Shown here piece after piece: positions 6,648 to 15,731 of a stretch of 64,000 nucleotides of DNA. The stretch's first letter is position 1, and each line of letters begins with the position of its first letter. The DNA is from Clostridia bacterium. GTDB lineage: Bacteria; Bacillota; Clostridia; Monoglobales; Monoglobaceae. Both the position numbers and the translations under genes were made by a program. The stretch lies in NCBI GenBank assembly GCA_017620615.1, contig JAGAUW010000029.1, forward strand, positions 1-64,000. Direction: 5' to 3'. The notes under the pieces are model-generated. The model was given only the letters and a program-made list of their open reading frames with translations, had not been told where the DNA came from and made no database searches.

Positions 6648-6700
6648 TTGACTTTTAAAAAAAACAGATATATAATAAAAATAGTTAGTCTAAACAAACT
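6648..6700 (+). promoter_or_regulatory. copA promoter with candidate operator
   Basis: TTGACT (6648-6653), 17-nt spacer, TATAAT (6671-6676). Immediately downstream an imperfect dyad, AGTTAGTCT|AAACAAACT (6683-6700, 7 of 9 positions pairing), covers the expected transcription start. A copper-responsive repressor is the obvious candidate, but the dyad does not match the CopY consensus that I know. Confidence 0.6.
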
Positions 6701-6723
6701 GATTTTACGAAGGAATGATAAAA

Positions 6724-9198
6724 TTGCAAAAGTATAGTGTGAAAGGTATGAGTTGTGCGGCTTGCAGTGCTCGTGTGGAAAAGGCAGTTAGGGCAGTTGA
6801 GGGTGTTGAAAGCTGCAGTGTAAATTTGCTCACGAATTCCATGGTTGTTGAGGGCAATGTCGGCGAAGATTCGGTTATAGCTGCGGTAACTGCTGCAGGA
6901 TATGGTGCAGAAAAATTTGGAAAAAAGGCTGAACAAACAAAAAATGAGATGCCTTTTGAGAATGAGCCCGCTGTGTTGAAAAAACGACTTTTTTGGTCAT
7001 TGGGCTGTCTTGCTGTGCTGATGTATGTTTCTATGGGTGCAGTTATGTGGGGCTGGCCTTTGCCTGAATTCTTGTCGGGAAACCATATTGCCATAGGGCT
7101 TGTTCAGTTGCTTTTGACCATTGCAATCATGGTTATAAACAGAAAATTTTTCACAAGTGGATTTAAGGCACTTATTAAACTTTCACCCAATATGGATACG
7201 TTGGTTGCCCTTGGTGCAGGTGCGGCATTTGGATATAGTGTGTATGTGCTTTTTGCTATGACCTGTGCCGTGGGGGACGCAGTAGCAATGCACAACTATC
7301 TGCATCAGTTTTATTTTGAGTCTGCAGCTATGATACTTACGCTTATTACGGTTGGAAAGCTTCTTGAAGCACGTTCGAAAGGAAAGACTGCGGATGCTCT
7401 TCGTGGACTTATGGACCTTGCACCCAAAAGTGCTACTGTTTTGCGTGACGGCAAAGAAATTTTAATTCCGGCGGAAGAGTTGGTTGTGGGTGATGTTTTT
7501 ATAGTAAAAGCAGGGGAAAGCATTCCTGCGGATGGAATTGTTGTTGAGGGTGATGCTTCGGTTGATGAGTCCAGAATTACTGGCGAAAGCATCCCTGTTG
7601 ATAAGTTGGTGGGGGATAACGTAACGGGCGCAACAATAAACAGCCGTGGCTTTTTGAAATGTAGGGCATTGCGTGTTGCAGAGGATACAACTCTTTCGCA
7701 GATAATAAGAATGGTGAGCGACGCAACTTCTATGAAGGCACCTGTTTCAAAGGCTGCGGACAAGGTTTCGGGAGTTTTTGTTCCTGTAGTTTTGGGGGTT
7801 GCCGCTGTTACATTTGCTATATGGATTTTAAGCGGTGCTGATTTTGGCTTTGCAATAGCAAGAGGAATTTCGGTTCTTGTTATAAGTTGCCCTTGTGCTC
7901 TTGGACTTGCTACACCTGTTGCTATTATGGTAGGCAGCGGCGTAGGTGCGAAAGGAGGCATTCTTTTTAAGACGGCTGTGTCTCTTGAGGAGCTTGGGAA
8001 GATTAAGACTGTGGCACTTGACAAGACGGGAACTGTTACCAAAGGTGAGCCGAAGGTTACAGATATTATTTGTCTTGAGGGCTATGACGAAACTGAGTTT
8101 TTGATGCTATCGGCATCGGCTGAAAAGAAAAGTGAGCATCCCCTTGCGAAAACGATTGCTCAGAAAGCAGAGGAAATGGGTATAGAAACCAAAGAAACAG
8201 AGAAATTTGAAGCACTTTTGGGGAATGGCGTTGTTGCAGAGATTTCGGGAGATAAAATAATTGGAGGTAGTCTTAGATTTATCAAGTCAGTGACGGAAGT
8301 TGATGATAAAACAGAAGAAATAACAATGCGACTTTCTTCTGAGGGGAAAACACCTCTTTTGTTCTGCAAAAATAACATAATAATTGGCATTATTGCTGTT
8401 GCTGATGCGGTTAAGGAAGACAGCAAGGTTGCTATTGCTGAGCTGAAACGATTGGGACTTGAGGTCGTGATGATTACCGGTGACAATGAAAGAACGGCTC
8501 AGGCTATTGCGCGGGAGACGGGAATTGAAAATGTGATTGCAGGAGTTTTGCCAAATGGAAAAAGCCATGAGATTTCTAAGCTCAAAGAAAAAGGCAAGGT
8601 GGCTATGGTGGGTGACGGAATAAATGATGCGCCAGCCTTAGCGACAGCGGATATAGGCGTGGCAATAGGTGCCGGTTCGGACATTGCTATTGATGCGGCA
8701 GATGTTGTGTTGATGAAAAGCAGCATTAGGGATGTGGCAGCGGCTGTGAGACTCAGCAGGGCTACCCTCAAGAATGTATATGAAAACTTGTTCTGGGCGT
8801 TTATTTACAACATTGTTGGCATTCCTCTTGCGGCCGGGGCGTTTATAAGCTTTTTAGGTTGGGAAATGAATCCAATGTTTGGAGCTGCGGCAATGAGCCT
8901 TTCCAGCTTTTGTGTGGTTTCAAATGCACTGAGGCTGAATCTTGTGAAAATTTATGGAAGAGAGAAGAAAATAAAGGAGAGAAAAACTATGACTAAAGTA
9001 ATAAAAATTGAAGGTATGATGTGTCCACACTGTGAGGCAAATGTGAAAACAACTCTTGAAGGGTTGCAAGGAGTTGCTTCCGCAGAGGTAAGCCACAAAA
9101 CAGGAATGGCAAAATTGATATTAAGCGAAGATATTGAAAACAGTATCCTGAAAAATGCGGTTGAGGAAAAAGGCTACAAGGTGATTTCGGTTGAATAA
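6724..9198 (+). CDS. copA: Copper-exporting P1B-type ATPase CopA with C-terminal CopZ domain
   Basis: Membrane Cu+ pump driven by ATP. Numbered from ATG 6715: an N-terminal heavy-metal domain has the CxxC pair C14/C17 (GMSCAAC); the transmembrane metal site is CPC at 392-394; the phosphorylated Asp is D436 in DKTGT; later motifs are SEHPL, TGDN and GDGINDAPAL. A second heavy-metal domain (GMMCPHC, C770/C773) follows the last helix through the linker KKIKERK, an arrangement like a fused CopZ chaperone. The AGG at 6711-6713 leaves only 1 nt before ATG 6715, so TTG 6724 is the better start. A 17-spacer promoter precedes it and a terminator follows. Confidence 0.92.
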   Translation: MQKYSVKGMSCAACSARVEKAVRAVEGVESCSVNLLTNSMVVEGNVGEDSVIAAVTAAGYGAEKFGKKAEQTKNEMPFENEPAVLKKRLFWSLGCLAVLMYVSMGAVMWGWPLPEFLSGNHIAIGLVQLLLTIAIMVINRKFFTSGFKALIKLSPNMDTLVALGAGAAFGYSVYVLFAMTCAVGDAVAMHNYLHQFYFESAAMILTLITVGKLLEARSKGKTADALRGLMDLAPKSATVLRDGKEILIPAEELVVGDVFIVKAGESIPADGIVVEGDASVDESRITGESIPVDKLVGDNVTGATINSRGFLKCRALRVAEDTTLSQIIRMVSDATSMKAPVSKAADKVSGVFVPVVLGVAAVTFAIWILSGADFGFAIARGISVLVISCPCALGLATPVAIMVGSGVGAKGGILFKTAVSLEELGKIKTVALDKTGTVTKGEPKVTDIICLEGYDETEFLMLSASAEKKSEHPLAKTIAQKAEEMGIETKETEKFEALLGNGVVAEISGDKIIGGSLRFIKSVTEVDDKTEEITMRLSSEGKTPLLFCKNNIIIGIIAVADAVKEDSKVAIAELKRLGLEVVMITGDNERTAQAIARETGIENVIAGVLPNGKSHEISKLKEKGKVAMVGDGINDAPALATADIGVAIGAGSDIAIDAADVVLMKSSIRDVAAAVRLSRATLKNVYENLFWAFIYNIVGIPLAAGAFISFLGWEMNPMFGAAAMSLSSFCVVSNALRLNLVKIYGREKKIKERKTMTKVIKIEGMMCPHCEANVKTTLEGLQGVASAEVSHKTGMAKLILSEDIENSILKNAVEEKGYKVISVE
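8989..9198 (+). CDS. copZ: Possible free CopZ copper chaperone from internal start within copA
   Basis: ATG 8989, in frame with copA, is preceded by AAAGGAGAG at good spacing, exactly as for a separate gene. Translation from it would give a 69-aa heavy-metal-associated protein (MTKVIKIEGMMCPHCEANVKTT...) of normal CopZ length with Cu-binding C12/C15. No stop separates it from copA, so both a fusion and a free chaperone may be made. The overlap with copA is complete. Confidence 0.5.
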   Translation: MTKVIKIEGMMCPHCEANVKTTLEGLQGVASAEVSHKTGMAKLILSEDIENSILKNAVEEKGYKVISVE

Positions 9199-9201
9199 CA
9201 A

Positions 9202-9227
9202 ACGGGGCTTATATAGCCTCGTTTTTT
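9202..9227 (+). terminator. Terminator of copA
   Basis: ACGGGGCT and AGCCTCGT pair (one G-T) around TATAT, followed by TTTTT. Confidence 0.8.
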
Positions 9228-9262
9228 GATGTAAAATCAGATAAAAAAACTTTCGCAAACCC

Positions 9263-9291
9263 TTGACACAAAAGTTAAATTCCTTTATACT
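9263..9291 (+). promoter_or_regulatory. proS promoter
   Basis: TTGACA (9263-9268), 17-nt spacer, TATACT (9286-9291), about 105 nt before the start codon. I looked for a T-box in this leader and saw none. Confidence 0.75.
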
Positions 9292-9396
9292 GAAATGAAG
9301 AATGTATAATTATGCTCAAATATAGTTTTTTGCAATAGAAACTGTATAAAGAACGGGCATTTTTGTCTATAAATTATTTTGAAGGGAATGGAAATT

Positions 9397-10836
9397 TTGG
9401 CTAAAGACGAAAAAAAACTTGTAGAAGAAATAACCTCTATGTCAGAGGATTTTGCACAATGGTATACTGACATTGTGAAAAAGGCAAAATTGGTTGATTA
9501 TTCAGGCATCAGGGGGTGCATGGTTATTCAGCCTTATGGTTATGCCATCTGGGAAAATATCCAAAAAGAGCTTGACAGACGCTTCAAGGAAACAGGGCAC
9601 GAAAATGTTTATATGCCTATGTTTATCCCTGAAAGTCTTTTGCAACGGGAAAAAGACCATGTTGAAGGTTTTGCTCCTGAGGTTGCATGGGTTACTCACG
9701 GCGGTGCCTAAAAGCTTGAAGAAAGACTTTGCGTAAGACCCACATCTGAAACTCTCTTTTGTGACCATTATGCAAATATAATTCATTCATACAGAGACCT
9801 TCCAAAGCTTTACAACCAGTGGTGTAACGTTGTGAGATGGGAGAAAACAACACGACCTTTCCTCAGAACAATGGAATTCTTGTGGCAGGAGGGTCATACT
9901 GCTCATGCAACAGCTGAAGAAGCAGAAGCAGAAACACTTCGTATGCTTAATGTCTATGCAGATTTTTGTGAGCAGGAGCTTGCTATTCCTGTTGTAAAGG
10001 GCAGAAAAACCGATAAAGAAAAATTTGCGGGAGCCGCGGCTACATACACCATTGAAAGTCTTATGCACGACGGCAAGGCACTTCAGTCAGGTACAAGCCA
10101 CAACTTTGGTGACGGCTTTGCAAAGGCATTTGGAATTCAGTATACTGGTGAGGATAATGAACTTCATTATGTACATCAGACCTCTTGGGGTATGACTACC
10201 CGTCTCATTGGTGCAATCATTATGGTTCACGGTGATGATGCGGGACTCAAACTTCCTCCGAGAATTGCGCCTGTTCAGGCTGTTATTATTCCTATTGCGC
10301 AACACAAAGAGGGTGTAATTGAAAAAGCAGAGGAACTTACAAATCTCCTAAGCAAGAAATTCAGAGTAAAGCTTGATTCAAGCGACAAGTCACCGGGTTG
10401 GAAATTCAGTGAATACGAAATGAAGGGTGTTCCCGTAAGAATTGAAATTGGTCCAAAGGACATTGAAAACAATCAGGCGGTATTGGTGAGCAGAACAACA
10501 AGAGAAAAACTCTTTGTTTCACTTGACAATATTGAAGAGGAAGTTGAAAGGCTTCTTGTGAGAGTTCAGCAGGAAATGCTTGATGCAGCACTTAAAAACC
10601 GTGAAGAAAAGACCTCGGTTGCTCTTAGCTATGATGAGTTTAAAGAAATCGTTGAAAATAAAGGAGGCTTTGTCAAAGCTATGTGGTGCGGCGATACAGA
10701 GTGTGAAAACAAGATAAAAGAAGATACATCTGCTACATCACGTTGCATGCCTTTTGAGCAGGAACAGCTTTCTGACAAATGTGTATGCTGTGGAAAGCCT
10801 GCTAAAAAAATGGTGTACTGGGGCAAGGCGTATTGA
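9397..10836 (+). CDS. proS: Prolyl-tRNA synthetase (archaeal/eukaryotic-type), interrupted by in-frame TAA
   Basis: Charges tRNA-Pro. TTG 9397 follows GAAGGGA and gives the usual [15 protein letters not shown] start. Class II motifs are kept: motif 2 region [28 protein letters not shown], motif 3 region [14 protein letters not shown], then the anticodon-binding domain and a C-terminal part with cysteines ([17 protein letters not shown]) ending in Tyr. Codon 105 (9709-9711) is TAA between VTHGGA and [14 protein letters not shown], where relatives have one ordinary residue, probably Glu; a single base change would explain it. Everything else is intact, and the gene is essential unless a second copy exists, so a sequence error or recent mutation is most likely. 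Confidence 0.85.
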
Positions 10837-10879
10837 TGCGTATTTCAACGCATAAAATGTTTTAAGGAGGAAGAGGAAA

Positions 10880-11731
10880 GTGTTTGACGGCTTTTATGAA
10901 TCACTTATCAATCAGTTGTCACTTCTCAGGATAACAGACTTTATTGATATTTTTATTGTTACCTTTATCATTTACAAAGTGCTCAAATTCATCCGCGATA
11001 CAAGAACTGTGCAGCTTTTAAAAGGTGTCATTGTTCTTATTGTGGTTATGCAGGTCAGCCAGTTTGCAAAATTACATACTGTTCATTATCTTCTCAGTAA
11101 TGCTATGCAGCTGGGCTTGATTGCAATTCTCATTGTTTTTCAGCCAGAGCTTCGTCGTGCTCTTGAACAGCTGGGACAGAGAACCTTGGGTCAGTGGTTC
11201 AATTTTGATGAACGTGCTGATGATGAGGAAAAGGAAAAGGTTATCAAAGAAGTCAAAGAAAGTTGCATAAATATGTCAAAAAGTCATATTGGTGCACTTA
11301 TCGTTATGGAGCGCGACACAAAAATCGGTGATATAGTTGGCACGGGCATTACGATGAATGCTGATGTTTCGGCTGAACTTCTTGTTAATATTTTTGTTCC
11401 CAAGACCCCTCTCCATGACGGAGCGGTTATCATCAGAAACAACAAGATTGAAGCAGCAAGCTGTTTCCTTCCGCTTTCGCAAAATCCCAATGTCAGCAAA
11501 GAACTTGGTACGAGGCATCGTGCAGGTCTTGGTATGTCTGAAGAATCGGATGCGGTTGTTGTTATTGTTTCTGAAGAAACAGGAAATATTTCTATTGCCT
11601 GTGGTGGTGAACTCAATATGAATCTTTCTCCTGAAAGCTTAGAAAAAAAGCTTCAGAAGCTGTTTGACCTTGAGAAGAAAGACAATAAAAACATGAAGAA
11701 TATATTTGTAAGGAAGGAGAAGACAAAGTGA
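10880..11731 (+). CDS. cdaA: Diadenylate cyclase CdaA
   Basis: 283 aa. Makes cyclic di-AMP from two ATP at the membrane. Three N-terminal hydrophobic segments (about residues 20-100) precede the DAC domain, whose signatures are DGA at 180-182 (PLHDGAVII) and RHR at 212-214 (GTRHRAGLG). The start is GTG 10880 after AAGGAGG. It overlaps cdaR by 4 nt (GTGA), the standard cdaA-cdaR pair in Firmicutes, although the usual third gene glmM is not next; a glmM lies about 44 kb away at 55381. Confidence 0.94.
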   Translation: MFDGFYESLINQLSLLRITDFIDIFIVTFIIYKVLKFIRDTRTVQLLKGVIVLIVVMQVSQFAKLHTVHYLLSNAMQLGLIAILIVFQPELRRALEQLGQRTLGQWFNFDERADDEEKEKVIKEVKESCINMSKSHIGALIVMERDTKIGDIVGTGITMNADVSAELLVNIFVPKTPLHDGAVIIRNNKIEAASCFLPLSQNPNVSKELGTRHRAGLGMSEESDAVVVIVSEETGNISIACGGELNMNLSPESLEKKLQKLFDLEKKDNKNMKNIFVRKEKTK

Positions 11732-12672
11732 AAGGATTTTTTGCAAAAGATTCTGTGTTAAAAGTAGTTTCCTTCGTGATTGCTGTGCTTCTATGGTTTT
11801 ATATTATAGCTGTTGTGGACCCGTCGGTGGATATTACAGTTAAGGATATTCCCATCAGATACCAGAATCAAGCGATGCTTGAAGAACGGGGCTTAAGTCT
11901 TATTGCTGACCCTGATGCAAGTGTAGAACTGAAAATAAGCGGCAGCAGAAAAAAGATTGCAAATATTGATAACAAAAATATTTATGCGACTGTTGACCTT
12001 GCCAATATGACAAAGGTGGGAACTTTTTCTCTTCCTATAAGCATTTCTGTTCCTTATGAATATGATGAAATTATAAGCAAAAACCCATATAATGCTTCAG
12101 TTGTTATTGACAAAGTTGTTACTGCTGAAAGACCGGTAAGTGTGTTTGCTTCTGGTTCTGTCGCAAATGGTTATATTGCTGATGAGCCTGTTCCCTCGGT
12201 GAAAACTGTTACCCTGAAAGGTGCATCCACTCTTGTTGAAAAGGTTCGTGGCGTGGCGGCGATGCTTGATTTTGACGGAAGAAGTGCTGAAATTAAAGAT
12301 AAGTCACAGCTTTATTTTGTTGATGCAAATGGAAAGATAATAGACGAACGCGACAATATTTACAGCATTGTGAAAATGAATGTTGAGTCTGTTGAAATCG
12401 TTTGTCCGGTTTTCAAGGTGAAAACTGTTCCGATAGTTATTGATAATTCTTCACTTAAATCAGATTACAAGGTGTCTGTGCAGCCGTCTAATGTGACTAT
12501 TTATGCTGAAAATGAAATTTTGAGTGAGATAACCGAGATTATGGCAGCACGAATTGATGTAGCAAAGCTCAAAGAGGAGGGCGTACAGACAGTGGGGCTT
12601 GTTATACCAGAGGGCGTTTCAATGCGTGACGGTATAACGGAAATTACTATTAAGGCTGAGAAGAGAAATTAA
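11728..12672 (+). CDS. cdaR: CdaR, YbbR-repeat regulator of CdaA
   Basis: 314 aa. One N-terminal membrane segment (VVSFVIAVLLWFYIIAVVDP, about 10-30) followed by YbbR repeats outside the membrane (repeating PI-YQN, LKGASTLVEKV, VYAENEIL-like strands), about three copies. It binds and modulates the diadenylate cyclase encoded just upstream. The GTG start overlaps the cdaA stop, so translation is coupled. Confidence 0.9.
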   Translation: MKGFFAKDSVLKVVSFVIAVLLWFYIIAVVDPSVDITVKDIPIRYQNQAMLEERGLSLIADPDASVELKISGSRKKIANIDNKNIYATVDLANMTKVGTFSLPISISVPYEYDEIISKNPYNASVVIDKVVTAERPVSVFASGSVANGYIADEPVPSVKTVTLKGASTLVEKVRGVAAMLDFDGRSAEIKDKSQLYFVDANGKIIDERDNIYSIVKMNVESVEIVCPVFKVKTVPIVIDNSSLKSDYKVSVQPSNVTIYAENEILSEITEIMAARIDVAKLKEEGVQTVGLVIPEGVSMRDGITEITIKAEKRN

Positions 12673-12689
12673 AATCCGGAGGGGTTTCG

Positions 12690-14264
12690 TTGAAGAAAGT
12701 TGTTGTAAGGGGAATATCAATGCCCATAAAACATACTGAGTCAGATGTTTTTGAAAAAGCCTCGGCTGTTTTCAGAAAGCATGGGATAACTCCTTCTGGT
12801 ATGACTGTTTATAAAAAATCTTTGGATGCCAGACGAAAATCGGATATTCATTTTGAATATACGGTTGCGACAGAGACGGAGAGAGTTAACGAAAACCTCG
12901 ATTGCGGGTTGATTTCTTTGTTGAAGGATACGAAGCCTCTTGATTTGGATGAACTGAAGCGTATAAACAGCAGTGATAAAAAAACAGTGGTAGTGGGCAG
13001 CGGCCCATCTGGACTTTTTGCGGCATATGTTCTTGCAAGTTGCGGAGAGACGGTCACTGTTATTGAACGTGGCGGAGATGTGGACAGACGGCAAAAATTG
13101 ATAGACAAATTCTGGCAAGGCGGAGAACTTGACAAAAATACAAACGTTCAGTTTGGCGAGGGTGGTGCAGGTACGTTTTCCGATGGAAAGCTGAATACCC
13201 GAATTGGTGACCCGCTTCAAAGGTTTGTTCTTGAAACCTTTACAGAGTGTGGTGCGCCCAAAGAAATTTTGTATCAGGCAAAGCCCCACATAGGCACAGA
13301 TATTTTGAAAACCTGCGTCAAAAATCTGCGAAAGAAAATTGAAGAGCTTGGCGGAAAAGTGCTGTTTGATACAAAAATGACAGATATAAAAATAAAGAAT
13401 GGACAGATTGTGTCCATACTTACTGATGGTGCAGAGATTGAATGTGACAGACTTATTCTTGCAATCGGGCACAGCAGCCGTGACACCTATGAGATGCTTT
13501 ACAGAAAAGGTATTACTATGGAACAAAAGCCTTTTGCTGCAGGCGTCAGGATTGAGCATCGCCGTGAGTTTATAAATCGTGTGCAGTATGGCAATTCACC
13601 TGACGTTGAGCTTTTGCCCACAGCGGATTATAGACTTGCATACAATGGTGAAGACAGAAGCTGTTACAGCTTTTGTATGTGTCCTGGCGGTGTGGTTGTG
13701 AATGCATCGTCAGAGGAGGAACATCTGGTTGTAAACGGAATGAGCAATCACAGGCGTATGGCGGAAAATTCAAACAGTGCTCTTGTAGTGAGCGTAAGAC
13801 CTTCTGATTTTGATGGAAGTTCACCTCTTGCTGGTGTGGAGTTTCAAAGAAAATACGAGGCTTTGGCTTATAAAGTTGCCACTGGAAAAGGTCCTGTGCA
13901 GCTTGCAAAGGATTTTGTGAGCAACCGTATATCCCAAAAATTTGACGGCGTAAATCCGTCTTTTACCGGTGAAACTGCTTTTGTTGATTTGAGAGAATGT
14001 TTACCAAAATTTATCACAGATACACTGAAAGACGGACTTTTTGATTTTGACAGAAAAATGAAAGATTTTTTGGGTGAGGGTGCGATTCTTACCGGTGTGG
14101 AAATGAGAACGTCGGCTCCACTGAGGATAATAAGAGACAAAAACTTTGAAAGCATAAGTTGTGGTGGCTTATTCCCGGCTGGCGAGGGTGCCGGTTATGC
14201 AGGCGGAATTATGAGCGCTGCAATCGATGGAATAAAAATTGCAAAGCAAATACTACAGAATTAA
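12690..14264 (+). CDS. FAD-dependent oxidoreductase (COG2509 type)
   Basis: 524 aa. After an N-terminal domain (1-90; SMPIKHTESDV... GMTVYKKSLDARRKSDIHFEYTV) comes a Rossmann FAD site VVVGSGPSGLFAAYVLA, then VIERGGDVDRRQ, FGEGGAGTFSDGKLNTR and a closing GGLFPAGEGAGYAGGIMSAAIDG, typical of COG2509 dehydrogenases. Start TTG 12690 after GGAGGGG. The substrate is not known for this family. It follows cdaR by 17 nt, so the three genes probably share a transcript. Confidence 0.85.
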   Translation: MKKVVVRGISMPIKHTESDVFEKASAVFRKHGITPSGMTVYKKSLDARRKSDIHFEYTVATETERVNENLDCGLISLLKDTKPLDLDELKRINSSDKKTVVVGSGPSGLFAAYVLASCGETVTVIERGGDVDRRQKLIDKFWQGGELDKNTNVQFGEGGAGTFSDGKLNTRIGDPLQRFVLETFTECGAPKEILYQAKPHIGTDILKTCVKNLRKKIEELGGKVLFDTKMTDIKIKNGQIVSILTDGAEIECDRLILAIGHSSRDTYEMLYRKGITMEQKPFAAGVRIEHRREFINRVQYGNSPDVELLPTADYRLAYNGEDRSCYSFCMCPGGVVVNASSEEEHLVVNGMSNHRRMAENSNSALVVSVRPSDFDGSSPLAGVEFQRKYEALAYKVATGKGPVQLAKDFVSNRISQKFDGVNPSFTGETAFVDLRECLPKFITDTLKDGLFDFDRKMKDFLGEGAILTGVEMRTSAPLRIIRDKNFESISCGGLFPAGEGAGYAGGIMSAAIDGIKIAKQILQN

Positions 14265-14306
14265 CATAAAGACAAAATACAAACCAGAAAGGCATTGGAT
14301 AAAATT

Positions 14307-15404
14307 ATGAAATTAGGTATAGTAGGACTTCCAAACGTAGGAAAAAGTACACTTTTTAATGCAATAACACAGGCAGGGGCAGAATCGGCGAACTATCCAT
14401 TTTGCACCATTGAACCGAATGTAGGAACTGTTGCTGTTCCTGATGAGAGGCTTGACAGACTCGCTGAAATGTATGATCCTGACAAGGTTACACCTGCTGT
14501 TATTGAATTTGTTGACATTGCAGGTCTTGTAAAGGGAGCAAGTCGCGGTGAAGGTCTTGGTAACAAGTTCCTTTCAAATATTCGTGAGGTTGATGCTATT
14601 GTCCACGTTGTAAGAGCCTTTGATGATACAAACATCGTTCACGTTGAGGGGAACATCGACCCAATACGCGATATTGAAACAATAAATTTTGAGCTTATTC
14701 TATCTGACCTTGAAATTATTGCAAGGCGAATTGACAGACTGAAAAAACAGCTTAAGGGCGGCGACAAAAAATATCAGGTAGAGGTAGACTTCCTCGAGGG
14801 ACTAACAGCAACTTTGGAAAAGGGAATAAGTGCCCGTGCCCTTGACTTTACAGACGAAGAAAGAGAAATGCTCAAAGAGGTGTCACTCCTTAGCCTTAAA
14901 CCCGTTATTTATGCAGCAAATGTGGCTGAAGATGATTATGCAAAGCCTATGGAAGAGAACCAGTATGTAGCCAAAATTCAGGAGTTTGCAGCGTCTGAAA
15001 AGTCAGAGGTTATGGTGGTTTCTGCAAGAATTGAAGAAGAAATTGCAGAGCTTGACAAGGAAGAAAAGGTTATGTTCCTCGAAGAGCTTGGTGCCAGCGA
15101 ATCGGGTCTCGATAAGCTTATTAAGGCAAGCTACAAGCTTCTTGGACTTATAAGCTATCTTACAGCAGGAAAGCCTGAGGTAAGGGCGTGGACAATCACA
15201 AAAGGTACAAAAGCACCTCAGGCAGCAGGAAAGATTCATACAGATTTTGAACGTGGGTTTATTCGTGCAGAGGTTGTGGCATACAATGACCTTATGGAAA
15301 ACGGAAGTATGACTGCTGCAAAAGAAAAAGGACTTGTGAGAAGCGAGGGCAAGGAATACATGGTTGAAGATGGAGACATAATACTTTTCAGGTTTAATGT
15401 ATAA
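14307..15404 (+). CDS. ychF: Redox-regulated ATPase/GTPase YchF (OLA1 family)
   Basis: About 366 aa. Obg-related P-loop protein that prefers ATP and binds ribosomes. It shows G1 GLPNVGKSTLFNAIT, G3 DIAGLVKGASRGEGLGNKFL, an inserted coiled coil (residues about 130-175), and a C-terminal TGS domain ending in VEDGDIILFRFNV. The frame is open from TTG 14295, but MKLGIVGLP from ATG 14307 is the family start. Confidence 0.93.
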   Translation: MKLGIVGLPNVGKSTLFNAITQAGAESANYPFCTIEPNVGTVAVPDERLDRLAEMYDPDKVTPAVIEFVDIAGLVKGASRGEGLGNKFLSNIREVDAIVHVVRAFDDTNIVHVEGNIDPIRDIETINFELILSDLEIIARRIDRLKKQLKGGDKKYQVEVDFLEGLTATLEKGISARALDFTDEEREMLKEVSLLSLKPVIYAANVAEDDYAKPMEENQYVAKIQEFAASEKSEVMVVSARIEEEIAELDKEEKVMFLEELGASESGLDKLIKASYKLLGLISYLTAGKPEVRAWTITKGTKAPQAAGKIHTDFERGFIRAEVVAYNDLMENGSMTAAKEKGLVRSEGKEYMVEDGDIILFRFNV

Positions 15405-15432
15405 ATAAATTTTTATAAAAGGAGCTGGAATT

Positions 15433-15705
15433 ATGAACTTTTTAACAAATTTAAAGAAAGCTGCAGAAGATACAGGGAAAATCGTAGCCAAGAAAACAAC
15501 AGAAATCATAAAGGTTTCAAAAACGAAGTACGACATTTATGATGCTAAAAATGACATAGAAAAGGTTTATGCAGATATGGGCCGCGAGATTTATCTCGGC
15601 TATAAGGAAGATAAAAATGTGGCAGAATTTATTGAAGAAAAGTGTCAGGAAATTGATGCTTTGATTGAAAAGATGGAAAGTCTTAAGGATGAAATTACAA
15701 AATAA
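15433..15705 (+). CDS. Small coiled-coil protein, unrecognised
   Basis: 90 aa, mostly helical and charged: MNFLTNLKKAAEDTGKIVAKKTTEIIKVSKTKYDIYDAKNDIEKVYADMGREIYLGYKED...EKMESLKDEITK. Similar short helical proteins in Clostridia often carry a C-terminal zinc ribbon; here there is one cysteine and no ribbon. ATG 15433 follows AAAGGAGCTGG. It sits between ychF and cmk in the same direction. Function unknown. Confidence 0.75.
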   Translation: MNFLTNLKKAAEDTGKIVAKKTTEIIKVSKTKYDIYDAKNDIEKVYADMGREIYLGYKEDKNVAEFIEEKCQEIDALIEKMESLKDEITK

Positions 15706-15731
15706 CAAAAGAAATTTGGGGAGGGATTTTT

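Noticed and set aside
7311-8042. 243-aa open frame on the minus strand
   Set aside because: Antisense to the conserved core of copA; no ribosome-binding site.
9241-9396. T-box leader upstream of proS
   Set aside because: No T-box motif or terminator in the leader.
9709-9711. TAA as a recoded sense codon
   Set aside because: TAA is the normal stop for many genes in this window (for example cmk, smc, lysA), so general reassignment is untenable.
12741-13559. 272-aa open frame on the minus strand
   Set aside because: Antisense to the FAD oxidoreductase, which has clear cofactor motifs.
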